A stretch of DNA of 64,000 bases from UBA9926 sp018645765 (GCA_949372755.1 CASIBO010000006.1:304781-368780); one strand, 5' to 3'. Shown: positions 50,516-59,645, counted from the stretch's first letter. Program-made: numbers and translations. Notes: a model not told the origin generated them from the letters alone.

Positions 50516-52871
50516 TGTGCGCCAGGCAGGAAACGTCGCTCATAAGATTAATGCCTGCAAGTCTTTAAATGCCGGCTTACTCCTGCTTGGTTTGCTGGCA
50601 CTAGTCCCGTCAGTGCCGCTAGCGGAAGACACAGCGCTTGCTGTAGACGAAGTATTTCTGGTGGTGGTTATCAACCAGCAAGAGCAGGGGGTCACCTTTT
50701 TACTGCGCAGCGACGATCGTTTGTTCGCTGGGGGTCAAGATCTGCGGCGCTGGCGCTTGCACTTGCCTAACACTATCCCCCTTAACCGTGACGGCGAAGA
50801 CTTTTACGCACTTGATACGCTGGCAGGCCTGTCGTATGAATTTAATGAATCCAGTCAAGCGCTAACGATTCAAGCTCCCCCAAACTTATTTGATGCCACG
50901 CGGCTAAAGGGGACGGTGACCGATTTCAGTGCGCCCACCCCGGCGTCGCCCGGCGGCTTTCTTAATTACGATGTGTCGGCCAATCATGCACAAGGGCGAA
51001 CATCGACCAGCGGGCTGCTGGAGCTGGGTGGTTTCGCTGGCTGGGGTACGGTCCAAACGCGTCTGTTGGCGCGGAACCTTAACGGAAAAGCGACCGCCGT
51101 CCGGCTGGATACCACCTGGACGCGAGATCAGCCGCTAGAAGTCGCCAGTCTGCGAGTTGGCGACGCGATCAGCGGCGCAAGCAGTTGGGGCGGTGCGGTG
51201 CGCTTCGGCGGCGTACAGTGGTCGACTAATTTTTCTACCCAGCCTGGCTTTATTGCTTTCCCGCTACCCGGGGTGTCTGGCGAAGCGGCGCTGCCCTCCA
51301 CAGTAGATCTTTATGTTGATAGTACATTGCGCATGAGCCGCGAAGTGCCCAGCGGGCCGTTCAGCATCCAGGATCTGCCGGTTACGACTGGCCAAGGGGA
51401 TGCACGTTTGGTGGTACGCGATATTTTAGGGCGCGAGCAGGTCATCACACAGCCCTTCTATGCCACCCCACGCCTGCTGAAGCCGGGCCTACAAGAGTAT
51501 TCTTACGAGTTAGGTTTTGTGCGCAGGAATTTTGGCACCGACAGTAATAACTACGGCCGCCCCCTGGCGGTCGGCACGCACCGCCTAGGAATCACCAAGC
51601 ACTTCACCGGCGAGCTCCACGGTGAGCTTCTCGGCCACCAGCAGACTGTGGGGCTGGGCGGCGTGATGGTATGGCCGGTTGCCGGTGTGTTGTCCAGCTC
51701 CCTTGCCATGAGCCACAGTGATAAGGGCGTTGGCGGATTGCTGGAGCTTGGGTTTCAGCGTCAGGGCCGCTACGTTAGTTTCGGCGCCAACACACAGCTC
51801 GCCAACCAGCGCTTCGCGAAGTTGGGACTGGAGCCCGAAGCACTTGCGCCCCGGCAGATAAGCCAGATGTTTGTCAATCTGGCGACGACCGATTATGGCT
51901 CCTTCAGAGCGAACTACACGCAGCAGGCCTTCCGTGACCGGACTGGGAATAAGATACTGAGCGCGGGTTATAGCAGGAAGGTAGGGCGTCAAGGCAATCT
52001 GACCGCGTCTGTGACTAGGCTTCTCAGTGGGGACGCAAAGACGACCTTCAACCTGAGTTTCTCTTTGCCATTGGGCAATCGGACCAACGCCAGCATCAAC
52101 ACGTCGGCGCAACCTGGTCGCGAGCAGGCAGGTCTACAGGTGAGTCGCACTGTGCCAGCAGGTAGCGGCTTGGGTTATCGTCTAGCTGCGGGAGTGGGCG
52201 ATTCAGATCGCCGTGCGGCGGAGGTCAGTGCGCAAAATGGAATCGGTACTTATAACCTGGCGGTAGATCAGTTCCAGGGCCAGGCAGCCTTCCGCGGCAG
52301 TGCCAGCGGTGGCGTGGCGTTTCTCGGGGGTAGCGCCTTCTTGAGCCGACGTATTACCGACAGCTTCGCCGTGGTGCAGGTGCCCGACTATTCCGGCGTG
52401 GGCATCTATGCAGACAACCAACTGGTTGCGCGCACTGACGCCGACGGCAATGCGTTGTTGCCAAGGTTACGCCCGTACCAAAAGAACACAGTACGCATTG
52501 AACAGGCTGATTTACCGCTCGATGCAAAGATCGGCGCGGTTCAGCTGGACGCCGTGCCGTATTTCCGCAGTGGCCTGCTGCTGAGGTTTCCGGTTAAGCG
52601 CTCGCGCGGAGCGCTGCTCACCGTGGTGCTGGAAAACGGGGAACCTTTGCCAACGGGCGCGCAAGCGCAAATAGTTGGAGAGGACGTCGAAGAAAATGAA
52701 GTCTTTCCCATCGGTTTGAGGGGCGATGTTTATCTGACCGGACTGGCGGCGAGCAGTCGACTGAGAGTCACTTGGCTAGATCAGCGCTGCGAGTTCACAT
52801 TGCCTTATCCTGAGTCGACCGACCCGCTGCCGCACCTGGGCACTTATATTTGCACAGGCGTAAAACCATGA
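50505..52871 (+). CDS. Csu-type outer-membrane usher
   Basis: A 788-residue usher. After an N-terminal hydrophobic signal (LLLLGLLALVPSVPLAED) come an N-terminal chaperone-binding domain, a plug-containing beta barrel (PAGSGLGYRLAAGVGDSDRR lies in the barrel) and two C-terminal domains (DYSGVGIYADNQLVARTDAD; the Cys pair near the end in LDQRCEFTLPYP and TYICTG). It overlaps the chaperone gene; the real start may be the GTG at 50517 rather than the TTG at 50505. It would secrete and order pilin subunits across the outer membrane. Confidence 0.93.
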   Translation: MHLDVRQAGNVAHKINACKSLNAGLLLLGLLALVPSVPLAEDTALAVDEVFLVVVINQQEQGVTFLLRSDDRLFAGGQDLRRWRLHLPNTIPLNRDGEDFYALDTLAGLSYEFNESSQALTIQAPPNLFDATRLKGTVTDFSAPTPASPGGFLNYDVSANHAQGRTSTSGLLELGGFAGWGTVQTRLLARNLNGKATAVRLDTTWTRDQPLEVASLRVGDAISGASSWGGAVRFGGVQWSTNFSTQPGFIAFPLPGVSGEAALPSTVDLYVDSTLRMSREVPSGPFSIQDLPVTTGQGDARLVVRDILGREQVITQPFYATPRLLKPGLQEYSYELGFVRRNFGTDSNNYGRPLAVGTHRLGITKHFTGELHGELLGHQQTVGLGGVMVWPVAGVLSSSLAMSHSDKGVGGLLELGFQRQGRYVSFGANTQLANQRFAKLGLEPEALAPRQISQMFVNLATTDYGSFRANYTQQAFRDRTGNKILSAGYSRKVGRQGNLTASVTRLLSGDAKTTFNLSFSLPLGNRTNASINTSAQPGREQAGLQVSRTVPAGSGLGYRLAAGVGDSDRRAAEVSAQNGIGTYNLAVDQFQGQAAFRGSASGGVAFLGGSAFLSRRITDSFAVVQVPDYSGVGIYADNQLVARTDADGNALLPRLRPYQKNTVRIEQADLPLDAKIGAVQLDAVPYFRSGLLLRFPVKRSRGALLTVVLENGEPLPTGAQAQIVGEDVEENEVFPIGLRGDVYLTGLAASSRLRVTWLDQRCEFTLPYPESTDPLPHLGTYICTGVKP

Positions 52872-53395
52872 GCGTATTTATTAGCTTAAAATTCCGTGTC
52901 TGCCGCACTTTTCAACCAGCTCTCTCTGCAGCGGCAAGGTCCCTTGCGGGCATGCGTAAGGGTAAAGCACTGGCGCCCTGGGCGATCGCATTAGCCCTTG
53001 CGCTGACAGCGCAGCAGGGGCATGCATGCTCCCTTAATGTTACAGGGGTGAGCTTTGGCAGCTATGATGTGTTCAGCAATGCAGCGCTTGATAGCACGGG
53101 CAACATTGACGTGAACTGCCCTAGCGGAGTCGGGTATTCCATTGCCCTCAGTGAGGGCGGCGGGAGGCAAGCACAGCGTGTTATGAGCAGCGGCGGCCAC
53201 AGGCTCAACTACAACCTTTACACTGAGGCTAACCGCGGCGTCGTGTGGGGCGACGCCACCAGCGGCACGGCTAGAGTTAGTGGTACCGGCATTGGCATGA
53301 GCGTAAATCACGCAGTTTATGGGCGCATCCCCGCCCGGCAAAACGTACACGCGGGCAGTTACAGCGACATCATCATCGTGGCGCTAACTTTTTGA
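52868..53395 (+). CDS. Csu-type tip subunit (spore coat U domain)
   Basis: A 175-residue pilin-like protein that starts with a 4-base ATGA overlap with the usher stop. A long basic N-region precedes the signal peptide core (PWAIALALALTAQQGHA). The domain is ACSLNVTGVSFGSYD with cysteines in the usual places and ends AGSYSDIIIVALTF. In Csu systems the last gene encodes the tip adhesin, usually with two spore coat U domains; here only one domain is seen, so the tip is shorter than CsuE. The 516 bases after it (53396-53911) hold no gene I can support. Confidence 0.85.
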   Translation: MSVFISLKFRVCRTFQPALSAAARSLAGMRKGKALAPWAIALALALTAQQGHACSLNVTGVSFGSYDVFSNAALDSTGNIDVNCPSGVGYSIALSEGGGRQAQRVMSSGGHRLNYNLYTEANRGVVWGDATSGTARVSGTGIGMSVNHAVYGRIPARQNVHAGSYSDIIIVALTF

Positions 53396-53911
53396 CAAAT
53401 CTATGCGTGAAAAAGTGCGCATGGGAAGCGGGCAAGCTCACCGGGTCTTAATACATGACTGTTGGCTGCGGGTAGCACTCTTGCGGAGGATTTGAGGGCG
53501 CGAAGGAAATAATCAAAGGGACAAGGCGTAACACCCACCACATAAGCGATCAGTCTAAGCTGGATTGTAACAAGTGGCGGCCGATCACTCTGATCAGGTT
53601 TTGACTCTGGTTGTTCTTGATACCACTAGGTTTTTGCAGGCCCTGAAAGAAATGAGGGGTGGTCACGACTGCAAATAGGTCTAGGCAGTAATGTTGTGGG
53701 TGGATATTCGCCCAGAATTTTGATGTACTGCCGCGTGATTACAGAATTTTTCAAAGTTACTTCAATGTTTCATTAAAGTCGAAATCATGCTTTTTAGAGT
53801 CAATTATCCCTAGAATACGTGGAAGTACCCTAGACTGAATCGTTTTTGATCAGCCCGATGAGGAAGGAACTAACGTTCCCGTGTAGAAAGTAAAATTGTT
53901 TAATAAAAATT

Positions 53912-54436
53912 ATGAAAACGAAATTCAACCAAATCAATGCAAAGTGGGCGATCGTATCAGCAATGGCGCTCGGATCCGCTGGTCTTAGCGCCATTAGCTA
54001 CGCTGCGACGGCAACGGGCACCATGACTGTTAGCACGACGGTTGCGATGTCCTGCACTATTTCAGCCGGAGCGATGACGTTCGCTTCTTATGATCCGACC
54101 GCAGGCAGTGCTGTTGATGGTACTGCCACGATACAGTCGACCTGCTCTAAAGGCGGAGCGGCAATCATCACGATGGGTCAGGGTTCTAATGCGAACGCTG
54201 GTTCGACACCCGCCGCACCAGACCGCCAGATGAGTAATGGTGATGCAAGGCTGGCGTACGGTATTTATTCCGATGCCGATCGCTCTGCTGCAATCGGCGA
54301 CACCGCCGAGACAGGTTTGGCGGTTACTGGAACTGGTGGTGTTTTCGGCACCCCCGTATATGGCAGGATCCCTGCAGGGCAAGCAGTGGGCGTGGGGTCT
54401 TTCAGTGATCAGGTCTTAATCGTAGTCACTTTTTGA
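53912..54436 (+). CDS. Stand-alone pilin paralogue (spore coat U domain)
   Basis: A 174-residue pilin whose signal peptide and N-terminal half are very close to the major pilin at 48607 (ATATGTMxVSTxVxMSCTIS, AGAMTFASYDPTA), while the C-terminal half has diverged (GGVFGTPVYGRIPAGQ). It lies outside the operon, 516 bases after the tip gene. It probably arose by duplication of the major pilin and may be an alternative rod subunit. The 17-bp repeats of the operon promoter are absent upstream. The leader is AT-rich, with a weak ribosome site. Confidence 0.9.
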   Translation: MKTKFNQINAKWAIVSAMALGSAGLSAISYAATATGTMTVSTTVAMSCTISAGAMTFASYDPTAGSAVDGTATIQSTCSKGGAAIITMGQGSNANAGSTPAAPDRQMSNGDARLAYGIYSDADRSAAIGDTAETGLAVTGTGGVFGTPVYGRIPAGQAVGVGSFSDQVLIVVTF

Positions 54437-54449
54437 TGCGAATAAGAGT

Positions 54450-54484
54450 GCCAGAGCAGGCCGCTTTAGGTCTGTGCTTTTGAA
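54450..54484 (+). terminator. Degenerate terminator after the pilin paralogue
   Basis: AGCAGGCCGCTTTAGGTCTG followed by TGCTTTTG resembles the terminator at 49166 but with substitutions that break part of the stem. It fits duplication of gene and terminator together, followed by drift. Confidence 0.4.
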
Positions 54485-54601
54485 GTGCCGTGGTCATTGG
54501 CCGTCTTGGGCGCTTCAAAGCGAAGGGGGCGGGTTGGCACGGGGACTGCTCGGTAAGTTTGGTTATGCGTAGCTGTGACGCGCCGCCGGACGGGTCTTCT
54601 T

Positions 54602-56920
54602 TCACTTACGTCGCAGAATCCCCAGTGATTCGAGTTCTTCAGTCGACACGATAGTTGGATCGATTGCCATGCTGGTCTGCACTCTAGTGGGTGCTTGGTA
54701 ATAGTTCCCATGAAGCGGTTCTTCATCGTGGTAGTAGTTTTCGGCTTTTTTTCGGACTGCGTTGAAGACGACACCATCAATATTGACACCGTTGAGATTG
54801 AAGCGTGATTTCGCGGCCGTAATCTCGCGTATAGTGCATTGCTCAAAGCGCGCAATCATCATCTTTGTGCCGCAATGGCGACCAATAATCGCGGCGTCAG
54901 TCACTTCTAGAATCGGCGGGGTATCAAAGATCACCACGTCGTAAACCGCGCTTAACCACTTTGTAAGTTTAGACAACGCGGGGCCTGCCAAAAGCTCCGA
55001 CGGGTTGATTGGCATTTCGCCTGGAGGCATGTAGTGGAGGTCGTCTACCATTGTTGTGCTGATTGCATCGCTGATGCCGATGGTGCCAGCGAGGACTTCA
55101 GACAACCCACTGTGCGGGCTCACGCCAAATGAACGGTGCAGGCGTCCCGACCTCAGATCGCCATCAACGACAAGCACGCGCTGGCCTGATTTTGCGGCAA
55201 CGGTTGCGAGGTTAGCGCACACAAAGGACTTGCCTACACCGGGGCCGCCGCTGGTGATCATCACTAGGTTGTTCTTAGCGGGCATCATTAATAAGCGTAG
55301 GCAGATTCGGAAATTCTTAAAGGCTTCGATCGAGGCATCATCCGGGTGGTCATAGGCTAGAACACTGATTCTTAGCTTTTCGTCTGTTCTGGTCCTCCGT
55401 CGAAAGCTTTTGAATTGCTTGCCAGGTGGGGTCGGTGTCAGTTCATTTTCAGAGTAGGGGATCGTGGTGTGAACCCTCAGGCCAACCCCAGAGAACGCCT
55501 TTGGGTCGATGATGCCTGATTTTAAGCGGAAACGTAGCAAGATGATCATAACGCCCAGCATGCCGCCCAGCAGTGCGCCCAGCACAGCAATCAGTTTTGG
55601 TTCGGGCGTCACAATCCCGGGCATGATCCCTGCGCTGTCCAGCAGTCGGACGTTATTCACGGAGCTTGCCTTCAGGATCTCTAACTCCTGCCGACGGTTA
55701 TCAAGCGATACAAAAACCGCCTGGGTCGTTTCATAGGCCCGAGTTAAACTCAGTATCTTCTTTTGGACCTCTGGAAGCTGCGTTAGCCTAGTGTTGAGTC
55801 TGTCCCGTTGCAGTTGCAAATTTTCTTGTTGAATTGTGAAAGAGATGTAATTGGGGTGCTCCGGCATGAAGCGACGCGCGAGATCTGCCTCGTTGATAGA
55901 CATGGCGTTGATGTCCGCCTCAATCTGAACCAGGCTTTCGAGTGCTGCGGCCGCCTCGAGGGACAGATCAACCGAATTGCGTTCACTCCGGTAATTGTTA
56001 AGTGCTGCCTCCGCTCGAGATAGTTTTAGCTTTGCGGCTAAGATCTTCTGGTCTAGGAAGGTGAGGCTACTTTCAGCTTTGTCTGCCAAGCGCCTCACAC
56101 TTTGATAGTAGTAGTTGGCTGCGACTGAGTCGACAACCTGAACGATGTGCTGCTGCTCAGGCCCATCGAATGCAATCTCGAGGATGCCCGTTCCCTTGCC
56201 TTTTTCAGAAACGGACAGCGCTGACTGCAGCGCAAGAATTGTGTTAAAGCGGGGTGATTTTTGCACGTTGAACCGTGTGCCAGGACGCGCGATTAATCGG
56301 TTGACGATAATCTCCATCGTCCCACTAAGGCCGAAACTTGGTTCACCGATATTACCCGTTAAAAGTTTCTGCCCATTGTGAGACAGCGAAAACCGTTGCT
56401 TGCTCAAGGCGGTCAGCTCAAGCCGTTGACCGAGGTAACTTTTCGGTACCTGAAAATACGAGACGTCTATTAGCTCGCCGCCCCAGGCGTAGCTTTCTAG
56501 TCCAAAAGTAGGGGCTGCGATACCGTCGCTTGCATGGCGCCTTGCTATCGCCGCACCAATTAGTGGGAAGTGGATAGGCCGCGCAATTGTGGTTAAGTCA
56601 AGCTCGTCAACGACATTGCCTAACACCATGCGGGATTTGGCCATGAACAATTCCTTGGCGGCCGAACTATCGGAGGCAATTATCTGAGCTGTATCGCCGG
56701 GGCGAGGGATGCCCTTGGCGGTGTCCTCAAAGAGGACGAAACCATTGGCTCTATAGATGGGTGTTAGTGTCATGGCATAGGCAACGGCGACTGTTAGCAA
56801 TAAACCTGTGCAGGCGGCAATGACGTGCCGGCCGTCCCAGAGAAGGAACAACAGCTCACGCCAGTCGACCTGGTCACCAAGCTGCGTGTCGGTGCTTTTC
56901 TCTTTCATTATGTACTGCAT
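54602..56920 (-). CDS. Wzc/GumC-like polysaccharide co-polymerase with BY-kinase
   Basis: A protein of about 772 residues fusing a polysaccharide co-polymerase and a bacterial tyrosine kinase. An N-terminal helix (VIAACTGLLLTVAVAYAMTL) is followed by a Wzz-type periplasmic domain with coiled-coil segments (about 200-425) and a second helix (LIAVLGALLGGMLGVMIILL). The kinase has SGGPGVGKSF, the Walker A' segment LVVDGDLRSGR, and VVIFDTPPILE. The C-terminal tail carries a tyrosine cluster (ENYYHDEEPLHGNYYQ) for autophosphorylation. It would control chain length and export of an exopolysaccharide with Wza. It follows wza by 58 bases. No glycosyltransferase, flippase or polymerase lies in the window. 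Confidence 0.93.
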   Translation of the reverse strand: MQYIMKEKSTDTQLGDQVDWRELLFLLWDGRHVIAACTGLLLTVAVAYAMTLTPIYRANGFVLFEDTAKGIPRPGDTAQIIASDSSAAKELFMAKSRMVLGNVVDELDLTTIARPIHFPLIGAAIARRHASDGIAAPTFGLESYAWGGELIDVSYFQVPKSYLGQRLELTALSKQRFSLSHNGQKLLTGNIGEPSFGLSGTMEIIVNRLIARPGTRFNVQKSPRFNTILALQSALSVSEKGKGTGILEIAFDGPEQQHIVQVVDSVAANYYYQSVRRLADKAESSLTFLDQKILAAKLKLSRAEAALNNYRSERNSVDLSLEAAAALESLVQIEADINAMSINEADLARRFMPEHPNYISFTIQQENLQLQRDRLNTRLTQLPEVQKKILSLTRAYETTQAVFVSLDNRRQELEILKASSVNNVRLLDSAGIMPGIVTPEPKLIAVLGALLGGMLGVMIILLRFRLKSGIIDPKAFSGVGLRVHTTIPYSENELTPTPPGKQFKSFRRRTRTDEKLRISVLAYDHPDDASIEAFKNFRICLRLLMMPAKNNLVMITSGGPGVGKSFVCANLATVAAKSGQRVLVVDGDLRSGRLHRSFGVSPHSGLSEVLAGTIGISDAISTTMVDDLHYMPPGEMPINPSELLAGPALSKLTKWLSAVYDVVIFDTPPILEVTDAAIIGRHCGTKMMIARFEQCTIREITAAKSRFNLNGVNIDGVVFNAVRKKAENYYHDEEPLHGNYYQAPTRVQTSMAIDPTIVSTEELESLGILRRK

Positions 56921-56978
56921 CCTATGCAAGATACCCTTGATTTCAGCCCGAAGTGCTTGGGCAACGATTTGATTTCAG

Positions 56979-58328
56979 TTAGTTGTCGGCAAGAGCACGG
57001 TCAGTCATGTAAAAGTTAGAAAAACTATTTGTCAGCTGGGTCAGCAGCTTGTTCCAGCGTTCAATGGGGGTGGCGGTGACGTACACGATGTCCATAGGCT
57101 CGAGGCGGAACTGGCTGGTGAGGATCAGCATCGGCCCCATCGAGGCGTCCAGCTGATAAACATCCACCAACCGCGAGGGCGCGTCACTTGCCCGTAATAC
57201 AAAGATGCCAGAGGCATCGGCGGTGGTCTCATTGATGTCGCCCACTTTTTTGAGCGCCTCGTCGAGTGTTAAACCGCTGCGATCAATCGGTTGGATCTTA
57301 GCTTTAATGACGTCGCCCATTACAAAGACTTTTAACGCGTCGTTGCGCGGTACGTGCAACACATCGTTAGGTTTAAGCAGCCTGTTCTGACTGAGAATGC
57401 CGCGCTGGTAGAGGGCGGAAAGATCGAGGGTTTCCTCGATCAGGTTACCATCTAGGGTTGAGGTCAGGGTTACCGATCGCCAATCAGCATTCGTGGTCAT
57501 GCCGCCGCTAGCATTTATTGCGTCGATTAGCGTTGTAGGCACATTGGTTACAAAGATGGTCCTTGGCGAGTTCACAGCGCCAGAGACGAACACGCGCTGA
57601 GATCGGAATGCCGCAACCGACACGTCGACTTGAGGTTCCTTGATGTATCGACTCAGGCGCCGTGTAATCTCCTGTCTGATCTCGGTGACGTGCCGGCCCA
57701 CCACGGGGACCTTGCCAACGTACGGATAGAAAATCGTCCCGTCTTGATGCACTTGAATACCCGCCTCTTTGGCTGATCTTTGCCCTGCCTGTGGGATGGT
57801 GAGCTCGGGATGATCCCAGACGGTAATATTGAGCATGTCGCCAGCACCTACGCGATAGGTGTAGTTCTTCATTTGGCTTTGCAGCGCAGGGTAGGCGCTG
57901 CCATCGGCCTCGGGATGATTAGACACTATGCTGTCTGTGCCAAACAACGAGTCGACATACTTAGAAAAGGCCTGAGCGATGCGCTTGTCTGATTTCGGAC
58001 CGATAAAAACCCGGTGGTGATGTTTATCGTGCTTCCTAATATCGTTACGGAAAACGCTGAATCCTTTAGCCGTCAGTGCTTGTTGCATAGCCTCTGCTTT
58101 ATCCTCGTCCAAAAAACTTGCCGCCTGTACTACCCATGCTTTTTGTGAATGCATCTCGCTCATGAGGCGAGGCGTAACCGGGATCAGGTTGATCAAATTA
58201 TTGTGAGAGCCGCTCACACTGATATCATCTGCGCCTGTTTTCTGAGCGCCAGGCAGAACTGTGCAGCCATGAAGAATGAGGCTTGAGATTAGGGTCACTG
58301 CCCATCCTGCTCGGTTCAAAGTACTCAT
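56979..58328 (-). CDS. Wza-like polysaccharide export lipoprotein with N-terminal SPOR domain
   Basis: A 449-residue lipoprotein from the ATG at 58328. The signal ends SLILHGC (Cys22). A SPOR-type domain occupies about 63-130 (AWVVQAASFLDEDKAEAMQQ, then HRVFIGPKSDKRIAQAF). The polysaccharide export domain begins TYRVGAGDMLNITVWDHPEL and is followed by SLBB-type domains (RVFVSGAVNSPRTIF; KVFVMGDVIKAKI). Wza-type proteins form the outer-membrane export channel. A SPOR domain in front of it is unusual and could target the channel to denuded septal peptidoglycan. A longer frame from 58493 lacks a signal. It forms an operon with the Wzc-like kinase. Confidence 0.9.
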   Translation of the reverse strand: MSTLNRAGWAVTLISSLILHGCTVLPGAQKTGADDISVSGSHNNLINLIPVTPRLMSEMHSQKAWVVQAASFLDEDKAEAMQQALTAKGFSVFRNDIRKHDKHHHRVFIGPKSDKRIAQAFSKYVDSLFGTDSIVSNHPEADGSAYPALQSQMKNYTYRVGAGDMLNITVWDHPELTIPQAGQRSAKEAGIQVHQDGTIFYPYVGKVPVVGRHVTEIRQEITRRLSRYIKEPQVDVSVAAFRSQRVFVSGAVNSPRTIFVTNVPTTLIDAINASGGMTTNADWRSVTLTSTLDGNLIEETLDLSALYQRGILSQNRLLKPNDVLHVPRNDALKVFVMGDVIKAKIQPIDRSGLTLDEALKKVGDINETTADASGIFVLRASDAPSRLVDVYQLDASMGPMLILTSQFRLEPMDIVYVTATPIERWNKLLTQLTNSFSNFYMTDRALADN

Positions 58329-58624
58329 CGGCGTTTTTGTTCCATAGTTTTTAGTTAATCGGTCTAATGCGTAGCTGAATGATCTTGTTTGGGGTTTGAT
58401 CACGCACAGGGCCCCACTCTTAGACCAAACGCGCTCGATAACAGGGTCTTCTTTTAACAATCTCGGGAGTGGTCGAGTTATGGATATCGGCAATGTAGCC
58501 GTTATGAAATAACTCAGAAATTTGCAGCATTTGTGTTACCATAAAATCTCTATAAGAAGATCGTTCTCCCACAATAAATACGATTCGTGAAACAAATGTG
58601 AAGAGCATCATATTTTATTGCCTA
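58329..58624. other. Leader and promoter region of wza
   Basis: About 300 bases between the wza start and the repeat array. On the minus strand TTCACA (58602-58597) with TATTTA 16 bases on is a possible promoter, close to a fifth degenerate repeat unit (58608-58624). No coding sequence is seen. Confidence 0.35.
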
Positions 58625-58692
58625 ACAAATTTTATTTACAATAAAATTTAATTTATCACCAAATTTAACGTTTAGTCAAATTTGTAAAAGCA
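58625..58692 (+). promoter_or_regulatory. Array 2: four tandem 17-bp AAATTT repeats between wza and tetR
   Basis: Four 17-bp units begin at 58625, 58642, 58659 and 58676, with AAATTT cores at 58627, 58644, 58661 and 58678, exactly 17 bases apart. Unit and period match array 1 upstream of the pilin operon. Units 1 and 2 also form a perfect dyad with 10-bp arms (AAATTTTATT / AATAAAATTT, spacer 3). A weaker fifth unit precedes at 58608. The array ends 19 bases before the tetR ATG and lies upstream of wza on the other strand, so it may control both. Confidence 0.8.
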
Positions 58693-58711
58693 GATCTATT
58701 GGGATTCCTAA

Positions 58712-59377
58712 ATGGCAGGCTCGAACAAAGCGCTAGGTAACGTCGCTCGTCAGGCAAATAAAAAACTGCGCCGCGAGCGTATTCTTGATATTGCGAAAAA
58801 ATTAATTGCCACAAATGGACTAGAAGCGTTCACGCTAAGCCAGCTTGCAGAGGAAGCGGGGGTAACTTCGCCGACGATCCACAACTTGTTTGGCAAGAAA
58901 AGCGATATTGTCGAAGAGCTTGTTGCGGAGATGATTGAAGCTGTAAGTGGGGCCATTATAGAAGCCGCGCCGAGCGATATCATAGAAAATACCTACTTCA
59001 TAGCCGACCGGGCGTCTGGCCAGTTTGGAGAGAACGAGGACTTCTGGCGTGCTGCGTTTCAAGCTGCCGCGCATTTAAACCTATTTGATCCGCGAAACCC
59101 GAATGGACTCCATCCTCGAGCCTGGCAACTCGCCAAACCGCGGGAAGAGTGGCACACGGATGGGCACCTTCTAGGGAATGTTGCAACCCATCTGATTTGG
59201 AAGAGGGTTCATGATGCGCAGCGACTCGCGCGACTTGATTGGGTCAGTGGGCATATCGACTTGAAACAATACCGCCGGCAAGTCGTGCAGGGCATCCTTA
59301 TGACTTACGCGGCGGATGCAAGCCCCGCATTACAAGTTAGGTTATCTAAAGCGCTTAGTGAGTTAGACGATGAGTAG
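58712..59377 (+). CDS. TetR/AcrR family transcriptional regulator
   Basis: A 221-residue regulator. The N-terminal HTH spans about 20-70 (RERILDIAKKLIATNGLEAF, then LSQLAEEAGVTSPTIHNLFG). The ligand-binding C-terminal domain is all-helical and not assigned to a known ligand class. It is transcribed divergently from the wza-wzc operon, with the 17-bp repeat array directly upstream, so autoregulation and control of wza are plausible. An identical-period array at the pilin promoter suggests it could also control pili, but TetR proteins usually bind palindromes rather than long direct-repeat arrays. Confidence 0.9.
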   Translation: MAGSNKALGNVARQANKKLRRERILDIAKKLIATNGLEAFTLSQLAEEAGVTSPTIHNLFGKKSDIVEELVAEMIEAVSGAIIEAAPSDIIENTYFIADRASGQFGENEDFWRAAFQAAAHLNLFDPRNPNGLHPRAWQLAKPREEWHTDGHLLGNVATHLIWKRVHDAQRLARLDWVSGHIDLKQYRRQVVQGILMTYAADASPALQVRLSKALSELDDE

Positions 59378-59470
59378 CCCTCATTACTGGCCAAAGTCAC
59401 TGAACAAACCCAATTAGGTATTTCATCGCGGCCATCTCCTGTACTGCCCACGTTACGGCTTATGTGCTTG

Positions 59471-59593
59471 TTAACGCATCTTAGGCGGCACATCGTACTT
59501 ATCCCAGTCTTGCTCATCATCTTCGGTTGCTAACTTCTCCTTTAGCTGGCGGACTTCCCGTGTCATACCGAATGCTGTGATGTGCTCTTCGTC
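59471..59593 (-). pseudogene. Remnant B4: C-terminal end of family B
   Basis: The minus strand reads DEEHITAFGMTREVRQLKEK, then EQDWDKYDVPPKMR to a TAA at 59471, matching the C-terminus of copy B3 (DEEHITAFGIPREERRLKQK and EQDWDQYDVPPKMR) almost residue for residue. The N-terminal part is missing. Confidence 0.65.
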
Positions 59594-59645
59594 ACAGAGC
59601 GTAAATTTGCTTACGCTTTAACCTCAGACATCTTAGACTCTCAGA

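Noticed and set aside
26065..59593. Chromosomal integron cassette array as an explanation of families A and B
   Set aside because: Copies are far apart with ordinary genes between them, no attC-like sites were recognised, and no integrase gene is present.
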